DNA of 64,000 nucleotides from SZUA-430 sp040080835 (lineage in GTDB: Bacteria; Pseudomonadota; Alphaproteobacteria; Micropepsales; Micropepsaceae), in assembly GCA_040080835.1 (NCBI GenBank), contig JBEBHP010000003.1, positions 226,125 through 290,124 of the forward strand, given 5' to 3'. Positions 35,669 to 46,551 of the stretch are shown here, in pieces; the first letter of the stretch is position 1; each line of letters opens with the position of its first letter. Position numbers and translations under genes: made by a program. The notes below the pieces were generated by a model. That model was not told the origin of the DNA and did no database searches. It saw only the letters and a list, made by a program, of their open reading frames with translations.

Positions 35669-37225
35669 ATGCATTTAGAGACGGAACTCAAATTCGTTGG
35701 CGATGAAGACGTCATATCCCTACTCAGGCAATCGAAGGTGTTGCAGGATATGGCCGGGAACCGTCGTGCCAGGACGGTTGCACAGCACGCCGTCTATTTT
35801 GACACCCAAGACCAGGCGCTGCGGGATGCTGGTTACATTCTTCGAGTGCGAAACGAAGGTGACAGCTACTCGCAGACTTTGAAGAGAACATTCAGCGATG
35901 ACGTGGCGACAAGGCCCGAATTCAAATCTGAGGTGAGCACCTGCGCGCCAGAAACAGATTCAATTCCCGACAGCAAGACACGCTGGAAAGTCTCACAACT
36001 TCTGAAGGGGCGCGCGCTTGGTCCGGTATTCGAAATTACAACCAAAAGGACCAAATTGCTGCTTTCCCCAAAGAGGGGGGTTGAAATTGAAGCGGCGTTC
36101 GATGCGGGCACGCTGTCGCTATGCGGCGACGACAAGCAGACATTCATTCCGATCAATGAATTTGAACTGGAACTGCTGAAAGGAAGTGTGGAAGACCTGT
36201 TTGCCTCTGCGAGGCGCCTTACAGCAGATCTGCCGCTTACCTTGTGCCTCGCCGCGAAGGCCGAGCGAGGCTTTGCACTCCTGCTGAACGCCACCTATTC
36301 CCCAGCCCGCGCCCAAACCATTTGCCTACCTGCTGGCGCGCTCGCGGATGATGCCATTGCCGTGATACTGGGTAGCTGCCTCCAGCAATTTCTTGGAAAC
36401 TGGCGAACCGTCATTACGACAAATGACGTCGAGGGCGTGCACCAAATGCGCGTTGCCCTGCGGCGATTTCGAAGTGCGATTTCACTGCTTGACGAAAGGC
36501 AGCAGGCACTGATCAAGAACCAGATTGAAGCCGCCAGACGGTTTGCAAATGTCCTTGGTGATGCGAGAGACCATGACGTGCTGCTTACCGACATCATCCA
36601 GCCGGTGGTCGAAGGATTTGGAAACAAGATGGAAGTTAAGGTGCTGACCGATGCCATTGTGGCAATGCGCACAAAGAGCTGGAGCAAATTGCTCGATTCA
36701 CTTCGTTCCGAAGAGTTCAGGTCTTTCGTACTTGACTGGGCCGCCGTGACTTATCGCAGACCATGGCTTGCGGTTTCAGGACCCGACAATGCCCTTGCGC
36801 TGGATGCCTATGGGTTTGCAAAAAAGCAGATCAGCCATCGCGCCCACCAGATTGCCAAGATTGCTTTACGTGCTGATGACCTGGACTACAGGCAACTGCA
36901 TGATCTTCGAATCAGGCTAAAAAAACTGCGGTACACGATCGAGTTTTTCGGGTCAGTCCTTTCAAAAAAAATGGCGAAACGCTTCGCGCGACGACTGACG
37001 AAACTGCAGCTTCTTCTTGGAGACATGAACGATATTTCGACTGCGCGAAACCTCATTCATCGGATATTGCTTGATGCGAAATCAACGGAGATATCCGAGG
37101 ATCTGGCTTTTTGCGGAGGGCTTGTCGTTGGCTGGCACGCAAGGCGACTCTCTGAATCCCGCAGCGCAATTCGAAAGCAACTTAAAAAAATTTCCAATGC
37201 AAAGGTCCTGGTGAAAGATCTCTAG
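35669..37225 (+). CDS. CYTH-CHAD domain protein
   Basis: A 518-residue protein. An N-terminal CYTH (triphosphate tunnel) domain starts at once with the ExExK signature (ETELK, residues 4-8), with EFKSEV and FELELLK later in the domain. It is fused to a C-terminal CHAD domain from about residue 230 (HQMRVALRRFRSAISL, DARDHDVLL, LHDLRIRLKKLRYTIEFF), whose conserved His and Arg/Lys residues bind polyphosphate. CYTH-CHAD proteins are thought to hydrolyse inorganic triphosphate or bind polyphosphate. The ATG at 35669 is chosen because ExExK must be near the start. Codons are more AT-rich than in hisF. It overlaps the glutamine-synthetase-like gene by four bases, convergently. Confidence 0.88.
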   Translation: MHLETELKFVGDEDVISLLRQSKVLQDMAGNRRARTVAQHAVYFDTQDQALRDAGYILRVRNEGDSYSQTLKRTFSDDVATRPEFKSEVSTCAPETDSIPDSKTRWKVSQLLKGRALGPVFEITTKRTKLLLSPKRGVEIEAAFDAGTLSLCGDDKQTFIPINEFELELLKGSVEDLFASARRLTADLPLTLCLAAKAERGFALLLNATYSPARAQTICLPAGALADDAIAVILGSCLQQFLGNWRTVITTNDVEGVHQMRVALRRFRSAISLLDERQQALIKNQIEAARRFANVLGDARDHDVLLTDIIQPVVEGFGNKMEVKVLTDAIVAMRTKSWSKLLDSLRSEEFRSFVLDWAAVTYRRPWLAVSGPDNALALDAYGFAKKQISHRAHQIAKIALRADDLDYRQLHDLRIRLKKLRYTIEFFGSVLSKKMAKRFARRLTKLQLLLGDMNDISTARNLIHRILLDAKSTEISEDLAFCGGLVVGWHARRLSESRSAIRKQLKKISNAKVLVKDL

Positions 37226-38577
37226 ACGTTCAGCAACAAATGCTGGCGCTCCCAGGGGCTGATCACCTGCTGGTAGGCGTCGTGCTCCGATGCCTTTACG
37301 TCGGAATAGAGATCAACGAAAGCTTCCCCCAGAAGTTCACGAATATCAGCAGAATTGCGAAAACGCTGGATTGCGTCGAGCAAGTGACGTGGCAGCTGGT
37401 AGCGCATGGACTCGTATGCGTTGCCTTCCATCGGCTTGGTCGGCATCAGGTTTTGGGTCATGCCCAGATAGCCGCAGGCAAGGGTCGAAGCGATGGCCAG
37501 GTAGGGATTGGCGTCAGCACCTGGAACGCGGTTTTCGACGCGGCGGTTTTTCTGTTCTGACTCGGGCACGCGAAGGCCCACGGTGCGGTTCTCATGGCCC
37601 CAATGCGTATTCACGGGCGCAGACAGATAGCGCACCAGACGGCGGTATGAATTTACATAAGGAGCGATGAGCGGCATCGAGGCCGGCAGATATTTCTGCA
37701 GGCCGGCGATGTAGGCCAGGAACAGCCTTGTGTCCTTGTCGTTCTTGTTCGAAAACAGGTTCTTGCCCGTCTTTGAATCCACGATGCTCTGATGGATATG
37801 CATCGCGCTTCCGGGTTCCTGCTCGTACGGCTTGGCCATGAAGGTGGCGTATATGTCGTGGCGCAGTGCGGCCTGGCGAACCGTGCGTTTGAACAGAAAT
37901 GTCTGGTCAGCCAGTTCTAGAGGGTCACCGTGATAGAAGTTGATTTCGCATTGCGCGACGCCTTCTTCGTGGATCAGGCTGTCGATTCCGATTTCCTGTG
38001 CTTCGCAGTAATCGTAGACATCTTCAAACATTGGATCGAATTCGTTGACGGCGTCGATCGCATAGGCCTGCCGGCCTGTTTGCGGTCGGCCTGACTTGCC
38101 GGCAGGGGGCAAGAGGGGATAGTCGGGATCGATATTCTTTTGTGCCAGATAGAATTCAAGCTCAGGCGCTATGACCGGACGCCATCCGCGGGCGCTGAAT
38201 TTGGCCAACAGGTCCTTGAGGACCTGCCTGGGTGCGTGCGGGTTGTTCTTTCCCTTGCGGTCTTCGCAATCGCAGATCACTTGCGCTGTCGGTTCGCGGT
38301 ACCATGGAACAACACAGATTGTGTCGGCATCAGGCACCAGTATCATGTCAGGCGCCTGGTAGCTCAGTGCTTCGGTTTCAGCATCGGCGCCCGTCACCAT
38401 CTGGCCAAACACGCTTTCCGGCAGGCGCAGCGTATCGTTGTCCAACCCCGCGAGAAACTTGCTTGTCGGCAGAATTTTTCCGCGTGCGATTCCCGCCATG
38501 TCGGGAACCAGCAGTTCAACCTCGGTAATACGGCGCTCCTTCAGCCACTCCTTGAGTTCTGCCCTGTTCCTACTCAT
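37222..38577 (-). CDS. Glutamine-synthetase-family ligase, PuuA-like
   Basis: A 451-residue glutamine-synthetase fold enzyme, most like gamma-glutamylputrescine synthetase. Visible features are the N-terminal VELLVPDMAGIARGKI, PELEFYLA (metal-binding), SAMHIHQS, APYVNSYRRLV and the C-terminal RVPGADANPYLAIAS. It lacks the long adenylylation tail region of GlnA. It overlaps the PuuD-like hydrolase gene (upstream) by four bases. The pair matches the Puu putrescine route, in which a glutamyl conjugate is made and later cleaved. Other Puu genes are not in the window, so the exact amine is unknown. Confidence 0.85.
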   Translation of the reverse strand: MSRNRAELKEWLKERRITEVELLVPDMAGIARGKILPTSKFLAGLDNDTLRLPESVFGQMVTGADAETEALSYQAPDMILVPDADTICVVPWYREPTAQVICDCEDRKGKNNPHAPRQVLKDLLAKFSARGWRPVIAPELEFYLAQKNIDPDYPLLPPAGKSGRPQTGRQAYAIDAVNEFDPMFEDVYDYCEAQEIGIDSLIHEEGVAQCEINFYHGDPLELADQTFLFKRTVRQAALRHDIYATFMAKPYEQEPGSAMHIHQSIVDSKTGKNLFSNKNDKDTRLFLAYIAGLQKYLPASMPLIAPYVNSYRRLVRYLSAPVNTHWGHENRTVGLRVPESEQKNRRVENRVPGADANPYLAIASTLACGYLGMTQNLMPTKPMEGNAYESMRYQLPRHLLDAIQRFRNSADIRELLGEAFVDLYSDVKASEHDAYQQVISPWERQHLLLNV

Positions 38578-39353
38578 CGTGCTGTCCCAACATCTTTCCT
38601 ATTTCGAAGTGCCTGTCCAAAAGCGTTGAACAGCGCTGTCGAAAATTCGTTTTCACGGAATTTCCATTCCGGATGCCATTGCACGCCCAACGCAAAAGAG
38701 GGCGCGTCTGTTACACGAAACGCTTCCACCGTGCCGTCCGGTGCCATGGCTTCTATCGTGAGCGCGTTGCCCAGGCGGTTCACGCCCTGCCCATGCAGGG
38801 AATTGACCTTCATCGATTTCGCACCGGCAATTTTCTCCAGAATGCCACCTCGGGTGAATTCGACATCGTGAGCGACTGCGTACTGCACATCGAGTGGCGC
38901 GGTCTTGTCCTCGCGGTGATCAAAGTGGCCCTGGACTTCCTCCAGGTGCTGATGAAGCGTGCCTCCAAATGCGACGTTGAACTCCTGAAATCCCCTACAC
39001 ACGGCCAGAAGAGGTGTGCCGTGCGCAACGATACGCCTGATCAGCGGAAGGGTGGTGGCATCGCGCCTGTCATCCTGCAATACGCCTGCGCGCGGTTCAG
39101 GGCCGCCATAGAGTTTGGGCGATACGTTTGACGGCGAACCTGTCAGAAATATGCCATCGACCGATTCCAGGATCTCATCAACGTCGATTGGATTCTCAAG
39201 AACCGGCAAGAGAACCGGAATGGCGCCTGCGCCATCTCGCATAGCGACAATGTATTTCTCGCCAACGGCATGGAAAGGGTGGGGCCCTATCATGCGGTGA
39301 TCGCACGGGATTCCGACGATGGGTCTCTTGTGTGGGCGGGTCGATCGGGTCAT
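38574..39353 (-). CDS. Gamma-glutamyl-GABA hydrolase-like class I amidotransferase (PuuD-like)
   Basis: A 259-residue class I glutamine-amidotransferase-like hydrolase, expected to cleave gamma-glutamyl-GABA or a similar conjugate. It begins RPIVGIPCDHRM. The nucleophile is C119 in LLAVCRGFQEFNVAFGG, and the catalytic His-Glu pair is in GVQWHPEW. GIFLTGSPSNVSP and MKVNSLHGQGVNRLG fit the PuuD family. Its stop overlaps the PuuA-like start by four bases, so both are translated from one message. Opposite-strand neighbours mark this as a two-gene operon. Confidence 0.86.
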   Translation of the reverse strand: MTRSTRPHKRPIVGIPCDHRMIGPHPFHAVGEKYIVAMRDGAGAIPVLLPVLENPIDVDEILESVDGIFLTGSPSNVSPKLYGGPEPRAGVLQDDRRDATTLPLIRRIVAHGTPLLAVCRGFQEFNVAFGGTLHQHLEEVQGHFDHREDKTAPLDVQYAVAHDVEFTRGGILEKIAGAKSMKVNSLHGQGVNRLGNALTIEAMAPDGTVEAFRVTDAPSFALGVQWHPEWKFRENEFSTALFNAFGQALRNRKDVGTAR

Positions 39354-39401
39354 GGGCCATGGCTAGCACCGCCCAGCAAACATCAGCAAGCGAAGGCGGA
39401 A

Positions 39402-40016
39402 TTAATCGTCTTTTCGGCCGAAACGGTCGACGTCACGCAAAACAAAGAGTTCTGGTGACAGCTGAATCTCGGTTTGCGGCCCCTTGAGCGCAATCATAGT
39501 CTGCAGGCCTTGCGCATCCGTAATAATCCACTGGGCGATTTCGATCGCTGGATACCGGAAAATCAAGGTTACCTGACCCTTTAGCGGCCCTGATTTCTCT
39601 GTCGCGGTAATGCGAAGTGAGCCGGCCTGGCGATCGACCGCGGTAATCCGAGGGTCATGAGCCAAGTCGATGTTTTCGCGCAAAATCAGATTTAACGGAT
39701 TATCGACCAAGGGATAACGGTCGACGGTGCGCAGCTTGCTGTTTGCAACAGCGATGGTCACTCCGTCGGACACGATCAGATAAGGGCTGGGTGGTGCGTA
39801 TTCGAAGCGCAAGCGCCCGGGTTTCCTTGCGTAAACAACGCCCTGATCCAGTTCGCCGTTCGGGCCGACTTGCACAAAGTTCGACTTTAGTGACGTGATA
39901 GCGTTCAGGTAGGCTGAAACCTTGCCGAGGTCGGCGAGGTCCAGGGGCTGAAGCGGCGCTGCGACTGCATTTGCGGTGACAGCGAAAAGTGCGATGAGAA
40001 AACTGATTGTTCGCAT
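39402..40016 (-). CDS. lolA: Outer-membrane lipoprotein carrier LolA
   Basis: Periplasmic chaperone that ferries lipoproteins from the LolCDE complex to the outer membrane. The 204-residue product has a signal peptide (ISFLIALFAVTANAVAA, cleaved about residue 20). The LolA core follows, with VSAYLNAITSLKSNFVQV, GVVYARKPGRLRFEYAPPSP, the DNPLNLIL motif and a beta-barrel pattern. In alphaproteobacteria lolA usually sits right behind ftsK. Here an opposite-strand gene lies between them. Confidence 0.9.
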   Translation of the reverse strand: MRTISFLIALFAVTANAVAAPLQPLDLADLGKVSAYLNAITSLKSNFVQVGPNGELDQGVVYARKPGRLRFEYAPPSPYLIVSDGVTIAVANSKLRTVDRYPLVDNPLNLILRENIDLAHDPRITAVDRQAGSLRITATEKSGPLKGQVTLIFRYPAIEIAQWIITDAQGLQTMIALKGPQTEIQLSPELFVLRDVDRFGRKDD

Positions 40017-40119
40017 GGGACTTTTTAGGAGTTGAATTCCAGAAGGGCGTCTTAGTTGCAGACTATGGCAAAACGAAGAACGCTTGAGGTGGCTGAAGGA
40101 TAGCAGGATTTGGGGCGTT

Positions 40120-40143
40120 GGCCATTAAATGATTGAAATGGCC
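40120..40143. repeat. Inverted repeat upstream of the ftsK-side membrane gene
   Basis: GGCCAT (40120-40125) and ATGGCC (40138-40143) are perfect 6-bp arms separated by 12 bases, in the 150-base divergent spacer between lolA and the unknown membrane gene, about 24 bases before the ATG. It could be an operator for a dimeric regulator. Short arms make chance occurrence possible. Confidence 0.25.
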
Positions 40144-40166
40144 CGCGAAGACTGGCGGGGAAGCGA

Positions 40167-40781
40167 ATGTGGGAAAAGCTTGAAAAAGTCATCTTCGATG
40201 TGAACGGACCTTTTGGTCTGAACGAAGGATTTTTGCAGAACGCAGTGGTTGAGTTCGGCGGCTTCCTCCTTGGCGCCCTGTTCTTTTCGATCCTCATTCC
40301 AATCGTCATCGACGCCCGCCAGACCAGCAGGTGGCGTCCGGCGCGCCAGAATTTCGGACAGGAACTGATGCTCCTTCACGTTGCGTTCGGAGACGCACTT
40401 GCCCGCTTTGTCAATTCGCCTGAAGGACCAAGCCGTTCCCGCGCGTCCGATGCAGTTGATTTTGCCTTTCGAGCGGTGCCAGCGACCACTGGACTTTTTG
40501 CCTATGCGCTCACGGCAAGCATTTCCCGGGAAGTGAACGACTACATGCGCATGCTTCGCGCGATCCGCGACTGGTCGCATGAAGCGGCTCATCCGGAAGA
40601 TTCTGCTTTTGCGTCAGCTGAAAGACGCGTGCTGCGTTCGAGCGAAATGTTCGAACGCGCGAACGCAGAATTTGCAGATGTATTGCGGGTACTTGGACTA
40701 TCCGGCTTCAAGGACGTCCGCTGGTCGCGAGATTTGATCCTGCAACTCGAGGTCGCCTTTGATGCAGCCAGCGGCCCGTGA
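40167..40781 (+). CDS. Membrane-anchored protein of unknown function
   Basis: A 204-residue protein with one transmembrane helix at about residues 27-50 (VVEFGGFLLGALFFSILIPIVI), followed by a soluble, helical, Arg/Ala-rich region. It has only three residues of gap before the ftsK stop and sits between ftsK and lolA on the opposite strand, splitting a pair that is usually adjacent. GGGGAAGCG precedes the ATG as a weak ribosome-binding site. No family was recognised. Codon use looks like the rest of the window. Confidence 0.65.
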   Translation: MWEKLEKVIFDVNGPFGLNEGFLQNAVVEFGGFLLGALFFSILIPIVIDARQTSRWRPARQNFGQELMLLHVAFGDALARFVNSPEGPSRSRASDAVDFAFRAVPATTGLFAYALTASISREVNDYMRMLRAIRDWSHEAAHPEDSAFASAERRVLRSSEMFERANAEFADVLRVLGLSGFKDVRWSRDLILQLEVAFDAASGP

Positions 40782-40784
40782 CAT

Positions 40785-43199
<2,415 letters not shown>

Positions 43200-43249
43200 G
43201 CATACACCCGCTGATTTGCACTCGACCTTCGCGCGCACACGGCGCGGCG

Positions 43250-44422
43250 TCACAAGGTCTGTGCGAGCCTATCAAGTGCATCAGATGTCGTTGCGAAGTC
43301 GTTAACTAGCGCAACGCGAATGTAGCATTTTCCTGGATTTCTCGAAGATGTTTCTTTTGTGAGATATTCACCCGGCAATACTTTCACACCCGCCTCTCGC
43401 CAAAGTTTAGTAGCAGCGGAAATTCCATCACCGACATCAAGCCAGAGAAAGAATCCTCCGTCTGGAATTCGGAATCCGAAACGATTTGATAATTTGTTTT
43501 TTGCGAGTTCGAATTTCGCTTTGTAGAGCTCGCGATTTTGTTTGACGTGTGCTTCGTCTCGCCATGCTGCTTCGGAAACTGCGGCTATAGGTAGTGGAAG
43601 TTGTGGTCCGGCGACGTTTCTAAATTCGCGAAAGCGGTCGATCAGATTTGAATGGCCTGCAACAAAGCCTGATCGCAATCCTGCCAGACTTGACCGCTTT
43701 GAAAGGGAGTGAAAAACCAGGAGGCGTTCAAAGTCGGGGGATGTTTTCTTGCGCACGGTCAGCGCGCCTGTCGGTGGCGCGCCCGAATAGATTTCGGAGT
43801 AACACTCGTCGGCGAAGACAGTGAAGGTGTATTCGTCGGCCAACTCGAACAATTTCTTCCAGGCCGAAAAACTTGCAGATGCGCCTTCCGGATTTGAGGG
43901 CGAGCACATATACACGACCGCCGTTCGTGCAAGAATTTCAGGTGGAACGGATGCAAAGTCCGGCAAGAAACCTGTTTCCTGCGAGGCATTCACATAAACG
44001 GGTTCTGCGCCGGCTGACAAAGCTGCGGCGGCATAGCACTGATAGAACGGGTTTGGCAGAAGCACGACTGGTTTCTGGCCATTTTTGGTGTCGGGGATGG
44101 CGACGAATGCGGCGCTGAAAAGTCCCTCGCGCGTTCCCACCAACGGCAAAATGTGGCGATCCGGATCCATCGAATTTTCGAGTTGAAATCGCGTGTTCAA
44201 CCAGGACGCGATCGCCGTGCGGAGCGGCTCGGGGCCGATGATCGGCGGGTAGCGGCCGAAGTCCCTGATGTTGGCGGCGAGAATTGGGGCCACGAAATCA
44301 GGAACGGGATGCTGAGGCTCGCCAACATGCATGTTGATTGGCGGTTGTCCGGGAGAGATTCCTTCAAGCAGTCTGTTCAACCGTGTGAAGGGGGAATTCG
44401 GAAGTTCGTCGAAGCGGGACAT
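43250..44422 (-). CDS. PLP-dependent class I/II aminotransferase (DapC-like)
   Basis: A 390-residue fold-type I aminotransferase. The PLP lysine lies in HSLSKRSSLAGLRSGFV, and VGEPQHPVP, PNPFYQCYAAAA and CSPSNPEG fit the active site. It resembles succinyldiaminopimelate aminotransferase (DapC) of lysine/murein synthesis, and its place before ftsK supports that, but specificity cannot be proved. The 3' part is clearly AT-rich: a hand count of 43321-43560 gives 105 G/C of 240 (44%), against 136 of 240 (57%) in ftsK at 41341-41580. This suggests acquisition or a different codon preference. Confidence 0.85.
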   Translation of the reverse strand: MSRFDELPNSPFTRLNRLLEGISPGQPPINMHVGEPQHPVPDFVAPILAANIRDFGRYPPIIGPEPLRTAIASWLNTRFQLENSMDPDRHILPLVGTREGLFSAAFVAIPDTKNGQKPVVLLPNPFYQCYAAAALSAGAEPVYVNASQETGFLPDFASVPPEILARTAVVYMCSPSNPEGASASFSAWKKLFELADEYTFTVFADECYSEIYSGAPPTGALTVRKKTSPDFERLLVFHSLSKRSSLAGLRSGFVAGHSNLIDRFREFRNVAGPQLPLPIAAVSEAAWRDEAHVKQNRELYKAKFELAKNKLSNRFGFRIPDGGFFLWLDVGDGISAATKLWREAGVKVLPGEYLTKETSSRNPGKCYIRVALVNDFATTSDALDRLAQTL

Positions 44423-44453
44423 GACTGGTTCGTTGCGTTGTCCCCCTCCTTAT

Positions 44454-44485
44454 AAGGGCACTTTGGTTTTCGCCAAAGTGCCCTT
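44454..44485 (-). terminator. 13-bp hairpin between amtB and the aminotransferase gene
   Basis: AAGGGCACTTTGG (44454-44466) and CCAAAGTGCCCTT (44473-44485) form a perfect 13-bp stem with a 6-base loop (TTTTCG), 16 bases after the amtB stop. On the minus strand the 3' side is ATAAGGAGG rather than a T-run. It is therefore a good mRNA-end or processing hairpin but not a classic intrinsic terminator. Confidence 0.6.
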
Positions 44486-44501
44486 CTTCTGGTTGCAGAT
44501 G

Positions 44502-45980
44502 TTAGTGGAGGCGCTCGCCGTGTTGTGTCAGGTCGAGGCCTTCCATCTCTTCATCTTTCGTGACGCGGAGACCAATTGCTGCGTCGACCGCCAGCAGCAG
44601 CAGGTATGTCACGATTGCGCAATATGTTCCCGCGATTGCAATCCCTTCGATCTGGGTGAGGATCTGACCCGCGTTACCGTCGATTGCACCCTTGCCGAGG
44701 CTGTTGATGCTGGACAAGGCGAACACGCCGGTGAGGATAGCGCCGGTTGCTCCACCAATGCCATGTACGCCAAACGCGTCCAGCGAATCGTCATAGCCGA
44801 ACGTGTGCTTCAGCCAGACTGCTCCACCATAACAGACGCCGCCGGCGATCAAGCCGATGTACAAGCTGCCTGACGGGTCCACAAATCCAGCAGCCGGCGT
44901 AATAGCCACGAGGCCTGCAACGGCACCGGACAACATGCCCAGCACGCTCGGCTTCTTCTGAAGCATCCATTCAACTGCCGCCCACGAAATTGCGGCGGCG
45001 CCCGTCGCGATCTGCGTGTTGGCCATTGCCATGCCTGCCAGGGCATTTGCTGCGACAGCAGATCCGGCGTTGAAGCCAAACCAGCCGACCCACAACAGTG
45101 ATGCACCAATGAGTGCGTAAAGCAGGTTGTGTGGCGCCATGTTGTCGTGGCCGTACCCCGTGCGTTTGCCCAGCACCAGTGCGCAGACAAGGCCGGCGAT
45201 ACCAGCGTTCAAGTGGACCACCGTGCCGCCAGCAAAATCCAGAACACCCATTCCGGCGAGGAAACCGCCGCCCCATACCCAGTGAGCAATCGGGCAGTAA
45301 ACGGCCAACAACCATAGGGTCATGAACGCCAGAAGTGCAGAGAAACGCATGCGGTCTGCAAAGGCACCGCAGATCAACGCAGGCGTGATGATCGCGAATG
45401 TCATCTGAAAGGTCATGAATACCGATTCAGGTATGGTTGGCGCCAGCGAGTGGGCCACCGACATGCCCATTCCTGCCAGCATGAGGCGGGCCATGCCCCC
45501 TATGAGGGCCTGGTCGGAACCGCCGTTGGTGAACGCAATTGAATAGCCGATGACTGCCCACAAAACGGTTACAACAGCTGTGATGGCAAAACTCTGTGCA
45601 GCGGTTGCCAGTATGTTTTTCTTGCGCACCATTCCTGAATAGAAGAGTGCAAGTCCTGGAACCGTCATCAGCAGGACGAGCGCGGTTGATGTGAGCATCC
45701 ACGCTGTGTCGCCGGAGTTGAGGCTCAAGGCTACGGCGTGCGCGTCAAGCGCTGGTGCAGGATCGGCTGCGGGGGCAGCTTCTGGCGTCGCAGTCTCGGG
45801 CGCTGATGGAGCGGCTTCGGTTGTGGGTGGAGCAGGGTCCGTGGCGGCAGGTGCTGCTTCGGATGAAACTGGTGCTGCAGGCGAGGCCTGTGGTGCTGCG
45901 TCTGCAAACGCGATGGTCGACATGGCGCTCATGGACAGTGCCAGCACCAAACCTGGAATTATCAAGTTTCTGAGAGACAT
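44502..45980 (-). CDS. amtB: Ammonium transporter AmtB with Ala/Pro-rich N-terminal extension
   Basis: Trimeric ammonia/ammonium channel of the inner membrane. The 492-residue product has a signal peptide (about 1-27). It then has an unusual Ala/Pro/Thr/Glu-rich segment to about residue 85 and only then the 11-helix Amt core (SGDTAWMLTSTALVLLMTVPGLALFYSGMVRKKN, FAIITPALICGAFADRMRFSA, VHLNAGIAGLVCALVLGKR). The conserved histidine pair (HVWG-type and later HGIGG) and the C-terminal tail are present. It follows glnK in the minus direction, the normal glnK-amtB order, so GlnK can block it when nitrogen is plentiful. Confidence 0.95.
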   Translation of the reverse strand: MSLRNLIIPGLVLALSMSAMSTIAFADAAPQASPAAPVSSEAAPAATDPAPPTTEAAPSAPETATPEAAPAADPAPALDAHAVALSLNSGDTAWMLTSTALVLLMTVPGLALFYSGMVRKKNILATAAQSFAITAVVTVLWAVIGYSIAFTNGGSDQALIGGMARLMLAGMGMSVAHSLAPTIPESVFMTFQMTFAIITPALICGAFADRMRFSALLAFMTLWLLAVYCPIAHWVWGGGFLAGMGVLDFAGGTVVHLNAGIAGLVCALVLGKRTGYGHDNMAPHNLLYALIGASLLWVGWFGFNAGSAVAANALAGMAMANTQIATGAAAISWAAVEWMLQKKPSVLGMLSGAVAGLVAITPAAGFVDPSGSLYIGLIAGGVCYGGAVWLKHTFGYDDSLDAFGVHGIGGATGAILTGVFALSSINSLGKGAIDGNAGQILTQIEGIAIAGTYCAIVTYLLLLAVDAAIGLRVTKDEEMEGLDLTQHGERLH

Positions 45981-46031
45981 TGGAGTAACATTCCTTCGTG
46001 CGTTGAATTCAATGGACCAAGCGTCGAGCGC

Positions 46032-46370
46032 TCAGAGCGCTTCGTTGTCGGATTCGCCTGTGCGGATGCGGACTGCGTGTTCCAGGGGTGTGACGAAGAT
46101 TTTCCCGTCACCGATCTGGCCCGTTTTTGCGTGATCGGAGATGCACTGAACAACGGCATCAGCCTGCTCGCTGCGGATTGCGATTTCGATCTTCAGTTTT
46201 GGTACGAAATTGACGGTATACTCGGCACCGCGATAGATCTCGCGATGACCCTTTTGCCGACCGAAGCCCTTGGCTTCAGTTACCGTTATGCCTTCAACGC
46301 CCATGGCAACCAGGGCCTCGCGAACTTCGTCGAGTTTGAAGGGTTTGATGATTGCTGTAATCAACTTCAT
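46032..46370 (-). CDS. glnK: Nitrogen regulatory protein P-II (GlnK)
   Basis: Small trimeric signal protein that senses 2-oxoglutarate, ATP and ADP and controls AmtB and other targets. The 112-residue product from the ATG at 46370 (MKLITAIIKPFKLDEVREAL) has the T-loop RGAEYTVNFVPK with the uridylylation tyrosine Y51, then IGDGKIFV and the C-terminal RIRTGE. The longer frame to 46487 is not family-like. Linkage to amtB marks it as the GlnK paralogue. A sigma-54 promoter would be expected in the 181-base spacer to ubiH, but no clear GG-N10-GC site was found. Confidence 0.96.
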   Translation of the reverse strand: MKLITAIIKPFKLDEVREALVAMGVEGITVTEAKGFGRQKGHREIYRGAEYTVNFVPKLKIEIAIRSEQADAVVQCISDHAKTGQIGDGKIFVTPLEHAVRIRTGESDNEAL

Positions 46371-46551
46371 TGCCGCTTCGCCTTGTGATGTGTGGTGAAA
46401 TACTGGGCAATGATCTTCGGAAACCGGACAGTTGTAATGCATCAAGAGGCGGCATGTTTTTGGGCAATATGCCGTTAATTTGTGCACACTTTTGACGCGC
46501 GGCGGTGGCGTGACTTGGACCGCTTACCCTGAAAGCGTATGATTTCCCCCA

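Noticed and set aside
46371..46551. Sigma-54 promoter for glnK-amtB
   Set aside because: Expected from biology, but no GG-N10-GC pair with the right flanks was found by eye.
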